DNA of 64,000 nucleotides. It comes from CATQHS01 sp963422655 (GTDB lineage: Bacteria > Actinomycetota > Acidimicrobiia > Acidimicrobiales > Aldehydirespiratoraceae). Every line of letters starts with the position of its first letter. Positions within the stretch are counted from its first letter, which is position 1. This document shows, in pieces, positions 45,340-55,665 of this stretch. The DNA lies in the NCBI GenBank assembly GCA_963422655.1, contig OY730440.1:2542001-2606000 (forward strand). The letters are read 5' to 3'. The translations under genes and the position numbers were made by a program. Below the pieces are notes generated by a model that searched no databases, had not been told where the DNA came from, and was given only the letters and a program-made list of their open reading frames with translations.

Positions 45340-46544
45340 TGCCGCTGCGACCAAAAAGCGCACTATCGGCTGCCATCGTGGGGCTGGGCTTGGTGGCTGC
45401 GGCCTGCGCCGACAACGAAAGCACGGAGCCGGCGCAGGGAACCGAGCCGGTTTCCTCCACCGATTCCGGCGTGACCACGACCGTGACCACGACCACTGCC
45501 GTCGGCGGCTCTGTGCCGAGCGAGGGTGAATCCCAGAATGGGCAGGCGCCCGGATCAGACTTCTCGGCCCCCCTGACCGGTGAGCCTGTCGGTGATGCCG
45601 CCTTGGCCCGGCAACGGGCCATGGTGGTCAAGGTCGGCAACAACAACGATCGATCACGGCCCCAGACCGGGCTGGTGGAAGCCGACGTCGTCTACGAAGA
45701 ACTGATAGAGGGCCTCAAGACCCGGTTCATGGCCGTGTACCACTCCGAGACCCCCGACACCGTCGGTCCGGTGCGGTCGGGGCGGACCGGCGACCTCGAG
45801 CTGCTGGCCGATCTGGGTGTCCCCTACTTCGTCTATTCAGGGGCCAACACCACGGTGGAGCGGGAGCTGTCTCGAGCCGAGAAGGCGGGCGATTTCATCC
45901 GGGTCGGAGCCTTGGACACGGCTGAGCCGTTCTGGCGCGATCCTGAACGGGATGCGCCGTACAACCTTTACCTGCTCAGAGACAACTTCGACGCGACCGG
46001 CTTCGAGGTCGGCGCCCCGCCCCCCGCGGTCGAAGAGCTCTTCGAATACGGCGATGCCGATGCTTCCGGCGTCGACAACGCGTCCGGCATCACCGTGTCG
46101 TACCCAGGCCGCTTCGGCCGGTCCTCGACCCATGTCTGGGATGACGAGGCGAAGGGCTGGGTCCGGATTCAGGACGGCACCTTGCACACGGCCGTGGTCA
46201 ACGGAACCGAGGTTGAAATAGCCCCTGCCAACGTAGTGGTGGTTCGGGTCGATTACAAGCGTTCCGAGGCCGATGGCGAATCACCAGAGGCTGTTTCTTA
46301 CGGTCGGGGCCGGGCCTGGGTGCTGACCGGAGGCACAGTCTACTTGGGCACTTGGGAGCGCTCGGAAGGCCAGGCCGGGTACCGGTTCTACGACAACACC
46401 GGCGCCGCCGTGACGCTGGCCCCCGGCCCTACCTGGATTCTGCTCGCCAACCGCAGCGGACCCTTCCCCGATTCGGAGGTCGAGTTGTTGACCAAGGCCG
46501 ACGCCCAGCGCCTCTTGGACCGGACCCGGGCCGCAGCAGGGTGA
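45339..46544 (+). CDS. DUF3048-domain lipoprotein (YerB-like)
   Basis: 401 residues. A lipoprotein signal peptide ends in the lipobox VAAAC. A Thr/Ser-rich linker of about 50 residues precedes the DUF3048 region: RPQTGLVEADVVYEELIEGL, TRFMAVYHSETPDTVGPVRS, ADLGVPYFVYSGAN, and the C-terminal half with RNGRAWVLTGG-like GRGRAWVLTGGTVYLGTW and WILLANRSGPF. The function of the family is not known; members are secreted in Firmicutes and Actinobacteria. Co-translated with the M48-like gene. Confidence 0.85.
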   Translation: MPLRPKSALSAAIVGLGLVAAACADNESTEPAQGTEPVSSTDSGVTTTVTTTTAVGGSVPSEGESQNGQAPGSDFSAPLTGEPVGDAALARQRAMVVKVGNNNDRSRPQTGLVEADVVYEELIEGLKTRFMAVYHSETPDTVGPVRSGRTGDLELLADLGVPYFVYSGANTTVERELSRAEKAGDFIRVGALDTAEPFWRDPERDAPYNLYLLRDNFDATGFEVGAPPPAVEELFEYGDADASGVDNASGITVSYPGRFGRSSTHVWDDEAKGWVRIQDGTLHTAVVNGTEVEIAPANVVVVRVDYKRSEADGESPEAVSYGRGRAWVLTGGTVYLGTWERSEGQAGYRFYDNTGAAVTLAPGPTWILLANRSGPFPDSEVELLTKADAQRLLDRTRAAAG

Positions 46545-46612
46545 CGCCGGGAAGGGCGGGCGACAAGGTGATTTCTCAGGGCGACGGCAGCGATCGCTTC
46601 TAGGATGGCACC

Positions 46613-47526
<914 letters not shown>

Positions 47527-47530
<4 letters not shown>

Positions 47531-48099
47531 ATCCGACCGTCGGCGTGCTCGCCCTGCAAGGAGCGTTCGCCGTTCACGCCGTCGTCTTCGAACGGCTCGG
47601 CGGTCGCCCGGTGGAGGTTCGCACCCCAGACCAGTTGGCCGCGATCGACGCCTTGGTGATTCCTGGGGGCGAATCGACCACGATCTCGATGCTGCTGGAG
47701 CGGTCCGGGTTGCTGGAACCGGTCCAGGACCGGCTCCGAGCCGGTCTTCCCGTCCTGGGAACGTGCGCGGGAATGATCCTGCTCGCTTCTGAGATCGTCG
47801 ACGGCCGTCACGACCAGTGCGCCCTCGGGATTCTCGACATGTCGGTGCGCCGCAACGCCTATGGAACCCAGATCGACAGCTTCGAGACCGACATCGAGAT
47901 CCAGGGCCTGGCTTCGCCGTTTCCGGCTGTGTTCATCCGGGCCCCGGCCGTGGAGCGGATCGGTCCCGGTATCGATGTTCTGGCCTCGATCGAGGGACGG
48001 CCCGTGCTGTGCCGGTCGGGGGCGGCCGTCGTCGCCGCCTTCCACCCCGAACTGTCCGGTGACGACCGTATCCATGCACGGTTCCTGTCCGAGATGTGA
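47527..48099 (+). CDS. pdxT: Pyridoxal 5'-phosphate synthase, PdxT glutaminase subunit
   Basis: About 190 residues of a class I glutamine amidotransferase. Marks are VGVLALQGAFAVH, IPGGESTTISMLLE, the nucleophile Cys in GTCAGMILL and the His/Glu pair in AFHPELSGD. It passes ammonia to PdxS. The GTG at 47527 overlaps the pdxS stop (GTGA); a TTG three bases earlier is possible. Confidence 0.95.
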
Positions 48100-48105
48100 T
48101 GGCGA

Positions 48106-48139
48106 GCCGGTGATGCAAGTACGCCGGTGATGCAAGTAC
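48106..48139. repeat. Perfect 17-bp tandem duplication before yebC
   Basis: GCCGGTGATGCAAGTAC occurs twice without a gap (48106-48122 and 48123-48139), between the pdxT stop and yebC. It probably arose by slippage and could duplicate an upstream element of yebC. Confidence 0.7.
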
Positions 48140-48181
48140 TCTGTGGCTCGTGATAGTGCGGCAGTTCTCGGGGTCCCGGCG

Positions 48182-48931
48182 GTGAGCGGCCATAGCAAGT
48201 GGGCCACCATCAAGCACCGCAAAGGCGCGGCCGACGCCAAACGGGGCAAGCTCTTCGCCAAGTTGATCAAGCAGGTGGAGGTGGCGGCCCGCCACGGCGG
48301 GGGCGACCCGGAAGCCAACCCGGCCCTGCGGACCATGTACCAGAAGGCCCGGGACAATTCGGTGCCGACCGACACCATCGAGCGGGCCGTCAAACGAGGT
48401 ACCGGTGAGCTCGAAGGCGTCCGCTACGAACCGGCTACCTACGAGGGCTACGCCCCGGGCGGGGTAGCACTCTACATCGAGTGCCTCACCGACAACCGCA
48501 ACCGCACCGGCAGCGAAGTGCGCAGCGCCCTGACCCGCAACGGCGGTTCGTTGGCCGAGCCGGGGTCGGTGGCATGGCAGTTTCAGCGCCGAGGGGTAAT
48601 GCTGGTTCCCCGCGACACCGACGAGGACGAGTTGATACTGGCCGCCCTCGAGGCTGGAGCCGGTGATGTCGTCGACGCCGGTGAAATGTGGCAGGTGATC
48701 ACCGAACCGGGTCTGCTCACCGGGGTCCGGGAGGCAGTGGGGGCCGCGGGCATAACGATCTCCGGCGCTGACCTCACCATGGTGCCCACCACTACGGTGC
48801 CGGTCACCGAACCGGTGACGGCCCGTCAAGTGTTGAAGCTCATGGACCTCATCGACGACCTCGACGACGTGCAAGACGTCCACGGCAACTTCGACATCAG
48901 CGACGAGCTGATAGAAGCCACGACCAACTGA
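48182..48931 (+). CDS. yebC: YebC/TACO1-family protein
   Basis: 249 residues. The conserved start SGHSKWATIKHRKGAADAKR, the RDNSVPTDTIERAVKRG segment and YEGYAPGGVALYIECLTDN identify the family. Members have been described as DNA-binding regulators (next to ruvC) and, more recently, as translation factors for proline-rich stretches. The GTG at 48182 gives the normal N-terminus; the frame is open back to 48143. It precedes ruvCAB as usual. Confidence 0.93.
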   Translation: MSGHSKWATIKHRKGAADAKRGKLFAKLIKQVEVAARHGGGDPEANPALRTMYQKARDNSVPTDTIERAVKRGTGELEGVRYEPATYEGYAPGGVALYIECLTDNRNRTGSEVRSALTRNGGSLAEPGSVAWQFQRRGVMLVPRDTDEDELILAALEAGAGDVVDAGEMWQVITEPGLLTGVREAVGAAGITISGADLTMVPTTTVPVTEPVTARQVLKLMDLIDDLDDVQDVHGNFDISDELIEATTN

Positions 48932-49053
48932 CCGGCCTCGGCCGGCAGCGGTGGAGTTCGGGTACGCCCGGGAGTACGAGTGTTGCCGGAGGGTTCGCGG
49001 TGCGGCCCGAGGGTCCGCGCTGGCCCGGGCCTGGCCCGGTAGCGTGAGTACAC

Positions 49054-49593
49054 ATGTTCGTGCTCGGTATCGATCCTGGCCTGTCCCGTTGTGGCTACGG
49101 CTGCGTGGAACAGGGTCGGAAGCCCCGGGCCACTGCGGCCGGCGTCATCACCACCGATACCGGCCTCGACCGGTCGGTCCGTCTGGCTGTGCTCCAATCC
49201 GAGATCCGCAGCCTTCTCGTCGAGCTCGGGCCCGGCGTGGTGGCCATGGAGCGGGTGCTGTCACAGCGGAATGTCTCGACGGCCATGACCGTGGGCTACG
49301 CCAGCGGGGTGGTCATGGCCGAGGCGGCCGCGGCCGGGTGCGAGGTAGTGGAGTACTCACCCAACCAGGTCAAGGAGGCAGTGGCCGGTTGGGGCGGCGC
49401 CGACAAGGACGAAGTCGGTGCCATGGTGCAGACGTTGCTGGGCCTGCCCCGGCGACTGCAGCCCGCCGACGCCGCCGACGCCGTGGCCGTGGCCTTGTGC
49501 CATCTGGCCCACCACCCGGTGACGGCCCAGATCAACCGGGCGTCGGCTCGGGCTGGTTCGAACTGGTCGGACCGTTCGCGGGCAACTCGATGA
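49054..49593 (+). CDS. ruvC: Holliday junction resolvase RuvC
   Basis: 179 residues. The RNase-H-like active site is spread over VLGIDPGLSRCGYG (first Asp), VAMERVLSQRN (Glu), and the PADAADAVAVALCHL helix with two Asp. RuvC cuts Holliday junctions symmetrically within the RuvAB complex. The stop overlaps the ATG of ruvA. Confidence 0.95.
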   Translation: MFVLGIDPGLSRCGYGCVEQGRKPRATAAGVITTDTGLDRSVRLAVLQSEIRSLLVELGPGVVAMERVLSQRNVSTAMTVGYASGVVMAEAAAAGCEVVEYSPNQVKEAVAGWGGADKDEVGAMVQTLLGLPRRLQPADAADAVAVALCHLAHHPVTAQINRASARAGSNWSDRSRATR

Positions 49594-50192
49594 TCGGGTC
49601 GTTGCGGGGCCGGTTACTGGACCGCTCCCTGGCCGCAGAATTGCTGTTGGAGGTTCAGGGGATCGGGTACCGGGTGAAGGTCACCCCGGCCACGGCGGCC
49701 AGGTTGGGTGAGATCGGCGCCGAAGTATTCGTCCATGTTCATCACGCCCTACGGGCCGAGGACGAGATGCTGTTCGGTTTCGTTACCGTCGACGAGCGGC
49801 GGGTGTTCGAGGCCCTGATTCGGGTGCCGGGCGTGGGTCCGGCCCTGGCCCTGGCCGTCTTGTCGGTTCATGATTGCGTGACTCTGCGCCAAGTGGTGGC
49901 TACCGACGATGTCGACGGCCTGTGCCTGGTTCCCGGTATCGGCAAGAAGACCGCGGTGCGCCTGTTGTTGGAGTTGAAGTCCAGGCTGGATCTGCCCGAC
50001 TCGCAGATGCCACCGGAGACGGGCACCTCACCGGAGCCGGGATCCGATGTCCGGGCCGATGTCCGGGCTGCACTCGATGGTTTGGGCTACGGGGCGGAGG
50101 AGATCAGGAACGTGCTGGCCGGGTTGCCCGCCGATGGTGACAGCGGTGATGTGTTGCGGACCGCGCTGCGCCGTTTGGCAACAGAGAGCTGA
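49590..50192 (+). CDS. ruvA: Holliday junction DNA helicase subunit RuvA
   Basis: 200 residues. Domain I (MIGSLRGRLLDRS ... VQGIGYRVKV), domain II with the HhH motifs (LIRVPGVGPALALAVLS; LCLVPGIGKKTAVRLLLELK) and the small RuvB-binding domain III (DVRAALDGLGYGAEEIRNVL). RuvA tetramers hold the four-way junction and load RuvB. The ATG overlaps the ruvC stop. Confidence 0.95.
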   Translation: MIGSLRGRLLDRSLAAELLLEVQGIGYRVKVTPATAARLGEIGAEVFVHVHHALRAEDEMLFGFVTVDERRVFEALIRVPGVGPALALAVLSVHDCVTLRQVVATDDVDGLCLVPGIGKKTAVRLLLELKSRLDLPDSQMPPETGTSPEPGSDVRADVRAALDGLGYGAEEIRNVLAGLPADGDSGDVLRTALRRLATES

Positions 50193-50247
50193 CCGGTGAC
50201 GATGGCGGACAATGAGGCGTGGGTCGGATGGGGCTGGTGGGGTAGCG

Positions 50248-51354
50248 ATGGCCCGTAACGAGTTGCTGGCCGGAAGAACCGGTGAGGAACCTGGCGGTTC
50301 CTCCGAGCCGGATCGAGATCCTGAGGTCGACGAGTTGTTGTCGCCGACGGTGCAGCCCCACGACCAAGTCACCGAGACCGGTCTGCGGCCTCGGACCCTG
50401 GTTGATTTCGTGGGTCAAACCGAGCTGAAAGGCCACCTGGGGGTGCTGTTGGGCGCTGCCCGCAAACGTCAGGAACCGGCCGATCATCTGCTGTTCGCTG
50501 GCCCTCCGGGCCTGGGCAAGACCACTCTGGCCAACATCGTGGCCAACGAGGTGGACACCAACCTGCAGGTGACGTCGGGTCCGGCTCTGGAACGAGCTGG
50601 CGATCTCGCCTCCATACTGGCCCGGCTCGAGACCGGTGACGTGTTGTTCATCGACGAGATCCATCGCTTGCCTCGACCGGTGGAGGAAGTGCTCTACCCG
50701 GCCATGGAGGACTTCCGGATCGACGTGGTTATCGGTAAGGGACCGGCCGCTCGCTCGATTCGGCTCGACCTGGCTCCCTTCACCCTGGTGGGGGCCACGA
50801 CCCGCACCGGTCTCATCACCGGACCGCTCCGAGACCGTTTCGGGCTCGTCTCCCGGCTTGATTACTACTGCACCGACGATCTGACCGCCATCGTGGAGCG
50901 GTCCGCTCGCATTCTTTCGGTGGACATCGACGGGCCGGGGTCGGCCGAGATCGCCCGACGGGCTCGGGGCACCCCTCGTATAGCCAACCGCCTGTTGCGC
51001 CAGGTCCGTGACTTTGCCGAGGTGCAGCGCAACGGTCGGATCGACCACACCATCGCCGCCGAAGGCTTGGACTTCTTCGGCGTGGACAGGATCGGCCTCG
51101 ACAAGGCGTCGCGAGCGGTGCTGGAAGCGGTGTGCGGTCGCTTCGACGGCGGTCCGGTTGGTCTTTCCACCCTGGCCATCGCTGTGAGCGAGCCGGCCGA
51201 GACCGTCGAGGACGTGTACGAGCCCTTTCTCATACAGCAGGGCCTGCTCATGCGCACTCCCCGAGGCCGGGTGGCCACCGCGGCGACTTGGAATCATCTC
51301 GGTTTGATCCCGCCTCGACCCGACCCCGACATCAAGTCGGGGCTCTTCGGCTGA
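50248..51354 (+). CDS. ruvB: Holliday junction DNA helicase motor RuvB
   Basis: About 368 residues. The AAA+ core has Walker A GPPGLGKTT, Walker B VLFIDEIHRL, sensor 1 VGATTRTGLI, the arginine finger region PLRDRFGLVSRLDYY and the sensor 2 RGTPRIANRLLRQVRD, followed by the winged-helix domain. The first 45 residues are a loose acidic extension. I chose the ATG at 50248 (GGTGGGG six bases upstream); the frame is open to 50212. Confidence 0.95.
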   Translation: MARNELLAGRTGEEPGGSSEPDRDPEVDELLSPTVQPHDQVTETGLRPRTLVDFVGQTELKGHLGVLLGAARKRQEPADHLLFAGPPGLGKTTLANIVANEVDTNLQVTSGPALERAGDLASILARLETGDVLFIDEIHRLPRPVEEVLYPAMEDFRIDVVIGKGPAARSIRLDLAPFTLVGATTRTGLITGPLRDRFGLVSRLDYYCTDDLTAIVERSARILSVDIDGPGSAEIARRARGTPRIANRLLRQVRDFAEVQRNGRIDHTIAAEGLDFFGVDRIGLDKASRAVLEAVCGRFDGGPVGLSTLAIAVSEPAETVEDVYEPFLIQQGLLMRTPRGRVATAATWNHLGLIPPRPDPDIKSGLFG

Positions 51355-51357
51355 CGA

Positions 51358-52455
51358 ATGGGCAGCGCCGGGGAGCAACCGCCCCAGACGGCTGCACCGG
51401 CCTGGCCTCTGAGCGAGACCGAGCCCCAGGGGCCTGAGGACATCGACTACCGATTGCCGTACTGGGCCATTGCTCAGACCCCCCGCTGCCAGCGTGACCA
51501 AGCCCGGCTGCTGATCGACCACGGCAACCGGATCGATCATCGTCGGGTCTGCGACCTGCCCGAGCTGCTCGAACCCGGCGATGTCATGGTGGTCAATGAC
51601 ACCCGAGTTTTCCCGGCTCGGCTCCGGTTGCGCCGGGCCACCGGCGGGGCAGTTGAAGTGCTCCTGCTGGAAGAGAAGCAGGATCAGAGATCCGACGGTC
51701 CCTGGTGGGAGGCGCTGGTGCGACCGTCGCGCCGGTTACGGGCCGGCGAGATCGTCGGGAATGACCTGATAAAGGTGGAGATCGGCGCCGATCTGGGCCA
51801 GGGGCGGCGTCGGGTGCGACCGGTCCGGTCCGGTTCGGATCTGTTCGGCCTGCTCGACGAGATCGGCTCGGTGGCTCTGCCGCCCTACATCGAGGACCCG
51901 ATCGCTGATCGGGAGCGCTACCAGACGGTGTTTGCTCGCCGCCCCGAATCGGTGGCCGCGCCCACTGCCGGTCTCCACCTGACCGAGCCCTTGTTGAAAC
52001 GGATCCGGACCCGGGGCGTAACAGTGGCCTCGATCGAACTAGCCATAGGGCTCGACACCTTCCGTCCGGTGACGGTGGACCGTCTCGATGAGCACGTCAT
52101 GCACAGCGAGCGTTACCGGGTGCCGACGGTGACCGCCGAAGCAGTGGCCGCGGCTGGCCGGGTGGTAGCGGTGGGGACGACGGTGGTGCGGGCCTTGGAG
52201 ACGTGGTCGGCCACGGGCGTGGCATCGGGCCGCAGCAGCCTGTTCATCCGCCGGCCTTTCCCGTGGCAGGTCGTCGACGTGCTCATGACCAACTTTCATC
52301 TCCCTCGCTCGACGCTGTTGTGTCTCGTGGATGCCTTCGTGGGCCCCCGATGGCGCTATCTCTACCGGACGGCGCTGGCCGAGGGTTACCGGTTCCTGTC
52401 CTTCGGTGACGCCATGCTGTTGCATCGCGCTTGCGCCGTGCACGCTGGGGGTTAA
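51358..52455 (+). CDS. queA: S-adenosylmethionine:tRNA ribosyltransferase-isomerase
   Basis: 365 residues. QueA adds the cyclopentenediol precursor to 7-aminomethyl-7-deazaguanine in tRNA, the step after Tgt in queuosine synthesis. Marks are DYRLPYWAIAQTP, VMVVNDTRVFPARL, PTAGLHLTEPLL, GVTVASIELAIGLDTFRPV and MTNFHLPRSTLLCLVDAFVG. It follows ruvB and its end overlaps the tgt start by 25 bases. Queuosine enzymes are not universal in Actinobacteria, and only these two are in the window. Confidence 0.93.
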   Translation: MGSAGEQPPQTAAPAWPLSETEPQGPEDIDYRLPYWAIAQTPRCQRDQARLLIDHGNRIDHRRVCDLPELLEPGDVMVVNDTRVFPARLRLRRATGGAVEVLLLEEKQDQRSDGPWWEALVRPSRRLRAGEIVGNDLIKVEIGADLGQGRRRVRPVRSGSDLFGLLDEIGSVALPPYIEDPIADRERYQTVFARRPESVAAPTAGLHLTEPLLKRIRTRGVTVASIELAIGLDTFRPVTVDRLDEHVMHSERYRVPTVTAEAVAAAGRVVAVGTTVVRALETWSATGVASGRSSLFIRRPFPWQVVDVLMTNFHLPRSTLLCLVDAFVGPRWRYLYRTALAEGYRFLSFGDAMLLHRACAVHAGG

Positions 52456-53579
52456 GGGCGTTGCGGGCTACGTTCATCTTGGAGTCGGTTGATGCTGGGA
52501 GTGAGGCCAGGACTGGTCGGGTTGTGACGGCTCGGGGTTTGTTCTCCACCCCTTGCTTCATGCCGGTCGGCACCCGAGGAGCCGTGCCGCATCTAGCTTC
52601 AGTAGACCTCGAAGCGCTCGGGGTGGAGGTGGTCCTCGCCAACTCCTATCACTTGATGTTACGACCGGGACCCGAGACCATTGCCGGCCTTGGTGGGATT
52701 CACGGTTTTGTCGGCTGGTCGGGGCATGTGTTGACCGACTCGGGCGGGTATCAGATTTTCTCACTGCGTCCGGCTGTGGATGACAACGGGGTCAGGTTCG
52801 TTTCCACTTACGACGGATCTGCTCATGTGCTCACGCCGGAACGAGCTGTCGAGGTGCAGTCTCTGATCGGAGCCGACATCACCATGGCGCTCGACGTGTG
52901 CCCGCCCGCTAAGGCCGAACCGTCCGTCGTGCGTGTCGGCGTCGAACGAACCGCAAGCTGGGCCCGCAGGGCCAGGGCCGCTTTTATCGGCCACCCCGAT
53001 GCGTCTGGGCGGCAGTGCCAGTTCGGGATCGTGCAGGGTGGCACCGACGAAAAGCTACGGGCCGAGTCGGCTCGACGGACCGTCGAAGTCGGTTTCGACG
53101 GGTACGGGATCGGGGGGCTGTCGGTGGGGGAGCAGCGGCCGGAGATGCTGACTGCCCTGGAGGCTTGCCTACCGGAACTACCACCGGATCAGCCTCGATA
53201 CATGATGGGCTTGGGCGATCCGGTCGGGATCACTGAGTCGGTGGCTCGCGGTGTGGACATGTTCGATTGCGTGCTACCAGCTCGGCTGGGCCGTCACGGC
53301 ACCGTCTTGACCGACACCGGCCGGTTCAACCTCAGACGTAGCGAGAATGCCCTCAGCGACGAACCGCTCGACCCGAGCTTCCCCGACAGCCCGGCCGGGC
53401 GCTGGTCACGAGGATATCTACGCCACCTACTCGCCGTCAAAGAACCGACCGCGGCCCGGCTCCTCACCATGCACAATCTGGCCTGGCTGCTGCGGTTCAT
53501 GCACCGTCTCCGTACTGCTATCGCTGACGGGCGGTTCGAGCAGCAACGAGCCGAGATCCATCAGGTCTGGGAGGGCTGA
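52431..53579 (+). CDS. tgt: tRNA-guanine transglycosylase lacking the zinc cysteines
   Basis: 382 residues. The catalytic Asp region LTDSGGYQIFSL, the QFGIVQGGTDEKLRAESA segment, GIGGLSVGE and the nucleophile region MFDCVLPARLGRHGTVLTD are all present. However, the place where bacterial Tgt has the CxCxxC zinc ligands reads DPSFPDSPAGRWSRGYLRHL, with no cysteine; the following His (TMHNLAWLLRFM) remains. The enzyme may fold without zinc or use other ligands. The start is a GTG that overlaps queA; a later start would be in the beta strand that opens the barrel. Confidence 0.92.
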   Translation: MRRARWGLRALRATFILESVDAGSEARTGRVVTARGLFSTPCFMPVGTRGAVPHLASVDLEALGVEVVLANSYHLMLRPGPETIAGLGGIHGFVGWSGHVLTDSGGYQIFSLRPAVDDNGVRFVSTYDGSAHVLTPERAVEVQSLIGADITMALDVCPPAKAEPSVVRVGVERTASWARRARAAFIGHPDASGRQCQFGIVQGGTDEKLRAESARRTVEVGFDGYGIGGLSVGEQRPEMLTALEACLPELPPDQPRYMMGLGDPVGITESVARGVDMFDCVLPARLGRHGTVLTDTGRFNLRRSENALSDEPLDPSFPDSPAGRWSRGYLRHLLAVKEPTAARLLTMHNLAWLLRFMHRLRTAIADGRFEQQRAEIHQVWEG

Positions 53580-53622
53580 ACCGCTATTCACTTGGCGCTT
53601 GTCAATAGGGCGTCGAAAAGGC

Positions 53623-53657
53623 CGAAGCCTTGGCCGGTACCACCGGCCAAGGCTTCG
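53623..53657. terminator. Bidirectional terminator between tgt and the SLH gene
   Basis: A perfect 15-bp stem (CGAAGCCTTGGCCGG at 53623-53637 with its complement at 53643-53657) and a five-base loop. On the minus strand CCTTTTCG follows the stem. It lies between the two convergent genes and should stop both. Confidence 0.75.
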
Positions 53658-53680
53658 AACGTGTCCGTGTGCGGTTGTGG

Positions 53681-55450
53681 TTACTGGAGTTTTTGCCAGA
53701 GGCGAGCGAGGAACGAGGCCATCTGCTCGCGGGTGACTATACCGTCGGGGTCGTAGGTGGTGGCGGTCTTGCCGGCCGTGATACCCAGACCGTAGATGCA
53801 CTTCACATCGTCGGCGTAATCAGCATCGGCAGCAACGTCGGTGAACACCAACGACTCGCCTACCTGACACTTCTTACCGGCTTGGCGCCAAGCGTTGGCC
53901 AAGAACGAAGCCATAACCGAACGCGACGCGGGCTGGTTGGGCTCGAACGTCGTGTCGGTAACACCAGTCACGATACCCAGATCGGCCAGACAAGCAATAT
54001 TGCTGCCATGCGCAGCCGAAGCAGCCGCATCAGGCCAAACACTGGCACCCTTCGGGCAAGTCCGTCCTGACTTCACCCACAACCGGGCCAAGAACGAAGC
54101 TACATGAGCTCGAGTCGCAGACACCTTCGGCTCGAAAGTAGTTGCCGTCTTACCCTTGATGACCTCCAAATCCACCAACATGCCGATGTTGCTCCGATGC
54201 GGTGAATCCTTCGCCACATCCACAAACCGATCAACCGTCTCAGGCTTCGGCTTCGGCTCAGGCTTCGGCTCAGGCTTCGGCTCAGTCGGTGTCGACAGCG
54301 CTGGCAGCGATGGAACAGGCAGCGATGGAGCTGGCAGCACTGGCACCGACGCTGGAGCCTCGTCGACGTCGGTGACGGTCACCTCGAAGTCATGGGAGGT
54401 GCTGTTGGTGCCGTCGCTGACAGTCACCGTCACCGCATAGACATTGTCACCGCCTTCGTCGGCGGGATTCTCGAAATCAGGGGCAACCTTGAACTGCAAC
54501 GTCGTCATCGATGCACCCGAGGCCGATGAGGTACTGGCCGATGACAGCTTGAACAAAGCGGCATCAGTACCTGACAAGGACCAGTCGAACGAATCGCTAT
54601 CGGAATCAACCGCCTTCAATTCCTGGACCTCGACGGTATTCTCCTCCACATTCAGCCCCGAACTGGGAGGCTGACCGGCGTCATCGGTGATCTTTGGTGT
54701 AGAGGTGATCGTTGGTCTGGAAGAGGTGGCGGCGGACCACTCGCTGAGGCTTTCACCGTTGGAAGCACGCGCTTGCACCTCATAGGTCGTTGCTGCTTCC
54801 AAACCAGTGATGGTCACAGTCATAGCAGTGGTGGTAGCGGTTTTGGTCCAATCCTCAGAACTTCCGACTGGCCGGTACCGGACTTTGTAACCGGTGATCG
54901 GCGGTCCGTGGTTTTCTGGTGCGTCCCATGACACTCGCAACTCAGTAGGACTGTTGGCTGTCACCTTCGGTGTCGGCGCAGCCGGGGCCTCGTCGGCGTC
55001 GGTGACGGTCACACTGAAGTGCACGGTGCCGACATGATTGCTGTTGTCGCGGGCTTCGATTGTCACCTCATACCGATTGTCTTTGTCGGTGTCAGCGGGA
55101 TTCTCGAAGTCGGGGGCAACCTTGAACTTCAATTCCGTGGTTGTCGCCGACGGTGTGGATGTCGCCGATTCGACATGGAAGAAATCGGCATCATTACCCG
55201 TCAAGTCAAATTTGACCGAGGACAAAAGCACCGGCTTGTAGCCGGAAGCATTAACCGAAGCAAGAACCATCAAGGTCTCCACCTTGTCTTCGTTTTCGCT
55301 CACTGTCAGATTGGCGAGAGAATTACGGGACAAATCGGTGATCCTCAGCTCTCCGGGGTTCTGAGCGTTCACCGCGGTTGTCGACAGCATCGACGACAGC
55401 AGCGCCAGGCTCAATGCCAAGCAAACTCCTGCACGTCCACTAAATCTCAT
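53681..55450 (-). CDS. Secreted surface protein with cadherin-like, fibronectin III and three SLH domains
   Basis: 589 residues. Signal peptide (SGRAGVCLALSLALLSSML) ending near AVNAQ. Two cadherin-like units share LKFKVAPDFENPAD / LQFKVAPDFENPAD and end VTVTDADEAPA / VTVTDVDEAPA; one fibronectin type III domain (PTELRVSWDAPENHGPPITG) lies between. A Pro-Glu-Lys repeat (EPKPEPKPEPKPKPE) leads to three SLH domains (FVDVAKDSPHRSNIGMLVDL, then two more ending ASFLANAW and ASFLARLW). SLH domains bind cell-wall polymers, so this protein is displayed on the envelope. ATG at 55450 with AGGGAG upstream. Confidence 0.82.
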   Translation of the reverse strand: MRFSGRAGVCLALSLALLSSMLSTTAVNAQNPGELRITDLSRNSLANLTVSENEDKVETLMVLASVNASGYKPVLLSSVKFDLTGNDADFFHVESATSTPSATTTELKFKVAPDFENPADTDKDNRYEVTIEARDNSNHVGTVHFSVTVTDADEAPAAPTPKVTANSPTELRVSWDAPENHGPPITGYKVRYRPVGSSEDWTKTATTTAMTVTITGLEAATTYEVQARASNGESLSEWSAATSSRPTITSTPKITDDAGQPPSSGLNVEENTVEVQELKAVDSDSDSFDWSLSGTDAALFKLSSASTSSASGASMTTLQFKVAPDFENPADEGGDNVYAVTVTVSDGTNSTSHDFEVTVTDVDEAPASVPVLPAPSLPVPSLPALSTPTEPKPEPKPEPKPKPETVDRFVDVAKDSPHRSNIGMLVDLEVIKGKTATTFEPKVSATRAHVASFLARLWVKSGRTCPKGASVWPDAAASAAHGSNIACLADLGIVTGVTDTTFEPNQPASRSVMASFLANAWRQAGKKCQVGESLVFTDVAADADYADDVKCIYGLGITAGKTATTYDPDGIVTREQMASFLARLWQKLQ

Positions 55451-55665
55451 GTTGGGGCTCCCTTCTAGAAAGAATTCCAAACGATACTACCATTCCTACT
55501 TGCTATCCAATCAACCCTCAGACGCGACCGACAACCCAGATCGTCGGACAAGGCAAACACCAGCCGTGACCACGAGTATCGGTCGACCGGCTCCACCTCG
55601 ACAGGGGTGCTCGGCGGAGACGGCTGGTCGACGGTGTGCAAGTCGGGTGATCACGGGTGATCACG

